From: CBDFKF01 sp965248765
GTDB lineage: Bacteria; Pseudomonadota; Alphaproteobacteria; VGEJ01
Assembly (NCBI GenBank): GCA_965248765.1
Contig: CBDFKF010000002.1
Span: 372,001 to 436,000 of the forward strand
DNA: 64,000 nucleotides
Direction: 5' to 3'
Shown here: one piece after another, positions 60,604-64,000 of the stretch
Position numbering within the stretch: the stretch's first letter is position 1
Layout: the number at the start of each line of letters is the position of its first letter
The notes under the pieces: generated by a model
Told to the model about the DNA's origin: nothing
Database searches by the model: none
Seen by the model: the letters and a program-made list of their open reading frames with translations, nothing else
Program-made: the position numbers and the translations under genes

Positions 60604-61341
60604 TCAAGAGCCGAGCAAGAACTCCTTCGCCTGATTGATCTTGGCGGCGAGATAGTTCGACCCGCCCTGGTCGGGGTGAATCTTGAGCATCAAGCGCCGG
60701 TGAGCTTCCTTGACGTCCTCGGTAGAGGCTCCCGGCGCGAGGCCGAGCACCTCATACGCCTCCTCGCGTGTCATCGTCGTCTTGCCGGGACGTGCGGCGC
60801 GCTGCTGTTGACCAGTGTCTCCCTGCGCCGTTCGCGCACGCCAGTCGGCTCCTTCCACCCGATCGAGGTATGCCTCAATAAGCTGGGCCGACTGCTGGTC
60901 GTTCTGTCGGCACTCGTCGAGCAGCTCAAGCACCTCGTCGAATGACAGCGCGGCGAGCTCGCGGCCGGTGAAGCGTCCACGGCAGACCTCGCCCGATATC
61001 GTGCCGCTGTCGTGATCGAGCGACATCCGGAGATACGGAGTCTCGACATCGGATGACTGGCCCGACGAAGGTGCACGGCGCATTCCGGCGAGGCCGCCTG
61101 CGAACCATCCCGACGAGGCGCGGCCGCGGAGCCGCCGCCACATCAGGAATCCGACCGCCAGAAGGGGCGGCACCAGCACAAACCGGCCGGTAAAAGTAAG
61201 GAACACGATGACCGCCGCGAACAGGCCGAGGCCACCCCGCATGACGACTTTGGCCAGTAACTTGGGCTCGGCGTTCATGAACCAGCGCGCCGCCAACAAC
61301 ACGCCGAATAGCAGACAGACGCCGAGGATGAGCCACGACAC
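60604..61341 (-). CDS. membrane-anchored DnaJ-domain protein
   Basis: A 245-residue protein with two or three N-terminal membrane spans (about 2-20 and 34-68), a central cytosolic region with GRFTGRELAALSFDEVLELLDEC, and a C-terminal J-domain. EEAYEVLGLAPGASTEDVKEAHRRLMLKIHPD carries the HPD motif that triggers DnaK. The J-domain at the C-terminus of a membrane protein resembles TIM14/DjlA-like proteins widespread in alphaproteobacteria. Client unknown. Confidence 0.88.
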   Translation of the reverse strand: MSWLILGVCLLFGVLLAARWFMNAEPKLLAKVVMRGGLGLFAAVIVFLTFTGRFVLVPPLLAVGFLMWRRLRGRASSGWFAGGLAGMRRAPSSGQSSDVETPYLRMSLDHDSGTISGEVCRGRFTGRELAALSFDEVLELLDECRQNDQQSAQLIEAYLDRVEGADWRARTAQGDTGQQQRAARPGKTTMTREEAYEVLGLAPGASTEDVKEAHRRLMLKIHPDQGGSNYLAAKINQAKEFLLGS

Positions 61342-61350
61342 CAGACGGCC

Positions 61351-62061
61351 CTATCGCACTTGGTGGGCGATCAGCAGAACATCCTTGCCGGCGCGCTGGC
61401 CGTAGCGCTCCAGCGCCTTTCGGCCCCCTGCCGCGTATACCGCCACCGCACTTAGGAGATCGCGCAGCTGCTTAGCACTCGATGAATCGAAGTGGCAGAA
61501 GGCCCCATTGGTCAACTTGGCTATCTGCTTGAAGGCATGCATGGCCACTGGTTCCCTGCCCTCTTGGAAGACGAACACGGGCACCCCCACGACGCCAAGT
61601 TCCCCGGCCGCATGGCAGACGCGGTCGATGTCTTCTTCGACGCAGTCGCCGACGAAAACGACCGCGTCGACCTTCTTCTGTTTGGACTCGCGTATGGAAT
61701 GACGCAACACTTTCTCGATCTGGGTGTGACCGCCGAGGCAGAAGACGGCCGTCATGTGGCGCACGAGGTCCTCGGAGCTGCTGAGCCATGGTGCCGCCCG
61801 GAACTGACCGAACCCCCGGTAATACACCATCTGGATCTCGAGTCCGCCGAGCGCCGCCGTCTCGGTGAACATCTCACCCTGGATCTGACACGCCCGGTCC
61901 CAGGTCGGCTCGCGACTGGCCGTCGCATCCAACGCGAAGATGAGCCGGCCACGTTCGCCCGCGGCCTTAACGACCGGTGTCGTCGCCACCTTGTCGAGAA
62001 ACGCCGTGACGGACGAGTCGGTGCCCTGCGAGTCTGTGACGCTACCGGACTTCTTGCCCAT
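61351..62061 (-). CDS. VWA-domain-like protein
   Basis: A 236-residue soluble protein. After a short polar leader it reads GRLIFALDATASREPTWDRA, a von Willebrand A fold start with a partial metal-binding motif (DATAS instead of DxSxS). It continues MVYYRGFGQFRAAPW, then LGGHTQIEKVLRH and VDAVVFVGDCVEED. Members are usually called VWA domain-containing proteins, of unknown function, often next to DnaJ-like genes as here. The ATG at 62061 is preferred over one at 62118, which has no ribosome-binding site. Confidence 0.8.
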   Translation of the reverse strand: MGKKSGSVTDSQGTDSSVTAFLDKVATTPVVKAAGERGRLIFALDATASREPTWDRACQIQGEMFTETAALGGLEIQMVYYRGFGQFRAAPWLSSSEDLVRHMTAVFCLGGHTQIEKVLRHSIRESKQKKVDAVVFVGDCVEEDIDRVCHAAGELGVVGVPVFVFQEGREPVAMHAFKQIAKLTNGAFCHFDSSSAKQLRDLLSAVAVYAAGGRKALERYGQRAGKDVLLIAHQVR

Positions 62062-62172
62062 CCTGGTGACCAACCACCGCCAGCGGGTGAATCCCGCAAG
62101 GCATACATGGTCGGTCATTACAGCGCATTGAAGCCCCGGGAATCCAGCACCATCCGCCGCGGCGGGACACGG

Positions 62173-63165
62173 CTACTCGATATGGATCGGCGCATCGGGG
62201 TAAAACGCGCGAAATGCGAACGCGAAATCGACGCGGTACGGGACATCTATCAAGCCATCCGCTGTCTGCCGTTGGACGAGGACGTTACCAACATCGTGAG
62301 CATCGGCAATGATCGCGCCGCCCAGGGCCGAGTTCTGCCCCGGCTCCCACGCGATGATGACGTCGTCGAGCACGCGCATGGTGCCGTGATTGCGGACAAG
62401 ATCGAGGCTCCACGCCTCCTCCTGCTCTTCGATCATCACCACGCGCGCGAGCGGCGCGATGTTGGCCGGCAGCTCACCAAGGAAGAACGGATACGGCCGC
62501 TTTCGCGTATCGTAGCCGGCGTAGGGATTGTAGCCGTAGCGCCGCATTTCGCGGTCGTTGGGCACCAGGACCTCGCCCTCAGGTGCTCTCCCGCGAAAGC
62601 GGGCAAACGACTCAATCCTGGCCAGCAGCACATCGAGCTTGACGCCGGTCATCTCACCGACGATGCCCTCGCCGAGAAACTGCTGCCACCAGCTTTCGGT
62701 CTGACGGTCGTACATGATGAGGTCCGAGTTGCGGAGCTTCCCGGTGGTGCCGAAGTCGAGCACCCGTCCGTCAACCCGCCTGTCGAAGACGACCGCCGTG
62801 TTGCATAGCGGGCAAAACGTCACCGAAATAGGCGTGCCACCGACGGTGTCGTTGACGATCTCGTGCCACATCAAGATCTGCAACGGATAGGCGCGCGCCT
62901 CGCCATTCACGCGGACGCCGATGACCGGTTCGGTGTCGGCCAAGTTCTGGACGCTGGCGACCGGCTCGAAGACCGGATTGTCTATAGGGGGAATACCGTC
63001 CCTGGGCGGGCCACCCGACAAGATCGACCTGAACCGCACCGAGTGCTTCGTGAAGTCCGTGTTCGGCCAGGCGTATTTCCATGCATCCGGATCGGCGGCA
63101 ACCGGCCCCGCCGTCAGCGCTAGAACGATCGCGGCCAAAAGCGTGACCTTCGAGAACGGCACCAT
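62173..63165 (-). CDS. DUF3179 domain-containing exported protein
   Basis: A 330-residue protein with a signal peptide (ending VAA before Asp24) from the ATG at 63165, which has GGGAGG six bases upstream. The DUF3179 core contains ARAYPLQILMWHEIVNDTVGG, VTFCPLCNTAVVFDRRVDG with a CxxC pair, LDFGTTGKLRNSDLIMYDR and WWQQFLGEGIVGEMTG. The family is of unknown function; the cysteine pair suggests metal or thiol chemistry in the periplasm. Confidence 0.85.
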   Translation of the reverse strand: MVPFSKVTLLAAIVLALTAGPVAADPDAWKYAWPNTDFTKHSVRFRSILSGGPPRDGIPPIDNPVFEPVASVQNLADTEPVIGVRVNGEARAYPLQILMWHEIVNDTVGGTPISVTFCPLCNTAVVFDRRVDGRVLDFGTTGKLRNSDLIMYDRQTESWWQQFLGEGIVGEMTGVKLDVLLARIESFARFRGRAPEGEVLVPNDREMRRYGYNPYAGYDTRKRPYPFFLGELPANIAPLARVVMIEEQEEAWSLDLVRNHGTMRVLDDVIIAWEPGQNSALGGAIIADAHDVGNVLVQRQTADGLIDVPYRVDFAFAFRAFYPDAPIHIE

Positions 63166-63338
63166 GGTCACCTCCCATATCCGTTGCCCAAGGATGGTCC
63201 GGCGCGACAGCATCTTTGGCAAGGGCGCGCGACATAACTTTTTGGTGACGGCAGTGCCGATGTCATCTGGTCTGGCATTGCTTGACGCCATCTGGTCGGT
63301 GCTCGACATTGCCGCCCGACGGTACGGCACCGCAGCGC

Positions 63339-64000
63339 ATGGTGGAGCGGGTTCAGAGCATTGTCATCGGCGCCGGCGTCATCGGCCTTGCCGTGGCGCG
63401 TGAACTCGCGCTTTCGGGGCGCGAGGTCCTGGTGCTCGAGGCGACCGAGACAATCGGCTCCGAGATCAGCTCGCGCAACAGTGAGGTCATCCACGCCGGT
63501 ATCTATTACCCAACCAACAGCCTTAAGGCGCGGTTGTGCGTGGCCGGGCGCGAGGCCCTTTATGACTATTGCGCCGAGCACGGCATTCCGCACCGTCGGC
63601 TCGGCAAGCTGATCGTCGCGACCGACGAGGATGAGATCGATGCGCTCCGAGCCCTTCAGAACAAGGGGGTTGAGAACGGCGTCGACGATCTCATGTGGCT
63701 CTCTGGCAGCGATGCGCGCGCCATAGAGCCCTCGCTTGCCTGCTGCGCAGCCCTGCACTCACCGTCGACCGGCATCATCGACAGCCACGCACTCATGCTC
63801 TCCTTCCAAGGCGAGGCCGAGGCCCGTGGAGCGGTGGTCGCGTTCCGCAGCCGGCTACGATCGGGCTCTCTGCTAGACGACGGCATTCGCCTCGGCATCG
63901 ACAGCGGCGGCGAGTGGATGGACCTCGATTGCCGCGAGCTCATCAACGCTGCCGGTCTCGATGCCCAAGATGTCGCGATGCGCCTGGATGGATTGCCGCA
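63339..64000 (+). CDS. FAD-dependent oxidoreductase, LhgO-like (runs off the window)
   Basis: Partial: 220 codons are present and the frame is open at the window edge. The N-terminal FAD motif VIGAGVIGLAVARELALSGREVLVLEA is followed by SRNSEVIHAGIYYPTNSLKARLCVAGREALYDYC, which is typical of the L-2-hydroxyglutarate oxidase/YgaF group of the DAO superfamily, and by TGIIDSHAL. It probably oxidises a hydroxy- or amino-acid with FAD. The substrate call is tentative. It is divergent from the DUF3179 gene. Confidence 0.88.
   Translation, partial: MVERVQSIVIGAGVIGLAVARELALSGREVLVLEATETIGSEISSRNSEVIHAGIYYPTNSLKARLCVAGREALYDYCAEHGIPHRRLGKLIVATDEDEIDALRALQNKGVENGVDDLMWLSGSDARAIEPSLACCAALHSPSTGIIDSHALMLSFQGEAEARGAVVAFRSRLRSGSLLDDGIRLGIDSGGEWMDLDCRELINAAGLDAQDVAMRLDGLP

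Noticed and set aside
1..64000. CRISPR array, rRNA operon, toxin-antitoxin or restriction-modification locus
   Set aside because: None was seen; the only regular repeats are the exonuclease minisatellite, the two 40-bp hairpins, the palindromic units and the IS copies.

Overview
The window looks like chromosomal DNA of a GC-rich alphaproteobacterium. Evidence for this is the GatCAB amidotransferase, an EipB (DUF1849) envelope protein, the pyrB–pyrC' pair with an inactive-looking dihydroorotase, adjacent clpS-clpA, and DUF2927. The order is probably Rhodospirillales-like, which is inference. About 27 kb on the left is a prophage; most of the rest is ordinary housekeeping DNA.

Layout. 1-2.1 kb is a mosaic of broken genes: a halogenase N-terminus butted against an intact sugar-ABC permease, a cyclase-type C-terminus and an IstB C-terminus. 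2.1-28.97 kb is a temperate podovirus-like prophage ending next to tRNA-Ser(GCU). Its leftward genes follow the T7 virion order: small and large terminase, portal, Bbp19-like protein, scaffold, capsid, tubular tail A and B, three internal virion proteins, tail fibre, then a lysis cassette. Rightward early genes are a YqaJ exonuclease, a RecT-like annealase, a DUF1367-like protein, a frameshifted J-domain protein, a zinc-finger protein, an excisionase-like protein and a tyrosine integrase. No phage RNA polymerase, DNA polymerase, primase or CI-type repressor is seen. A DUF2927 lipoprotein gene sits inside the virion operon on the opposite strand.

A 1398-bp IS1202-like/ISNCY insertion sequence lies between capsid-side and tail genes (14.5-15.9 kb). 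A second copy of the same length lies inverted at 48.8-50.2 kb and has an amber codon in its transposase. 29-36 kb holds a small exported protein, a YbaK-type deacylase, two paralogous GSTs around a Cys/Met PLP enzyme, and gatCAB. 36-46 kb runs rightward: ruvX, pyrB, pyrC', plsY, dprA, topA, rnr. Then come eipB, a hydroxyacid dehydrogenase, and a diguanylate cyclase behind a near-perfect sigma-54 promoter. 50-53 kb holds two tandem RidA genes, a GDPD and a FemAB/GNAT-like protein. 53-64 kb holds clpS-clpA, a lipoprotein, dacA with a SPOR domain, ugd and galU, a DnaJ-like membrane protein, a VWA-like protein, a DUF3179 protein and the start of an FAD oxidoreductase.

The most unusual element is the ~0.57-kb gene-free stretch between terL and the next phage gene (21.95-22.52 kb). 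It is packed with consecutive hairpins, including two with GNRA tetraloops, and carries a 40-bp hairpin repeat whose two copies differ only by changes tolerated as G-U pairs in the + strand RNA. I propose it as an undescribed structured prophage RNA. A second candidate is a promoter-terminator-late gene arrangement in front of terS that resembles Q-type late control.
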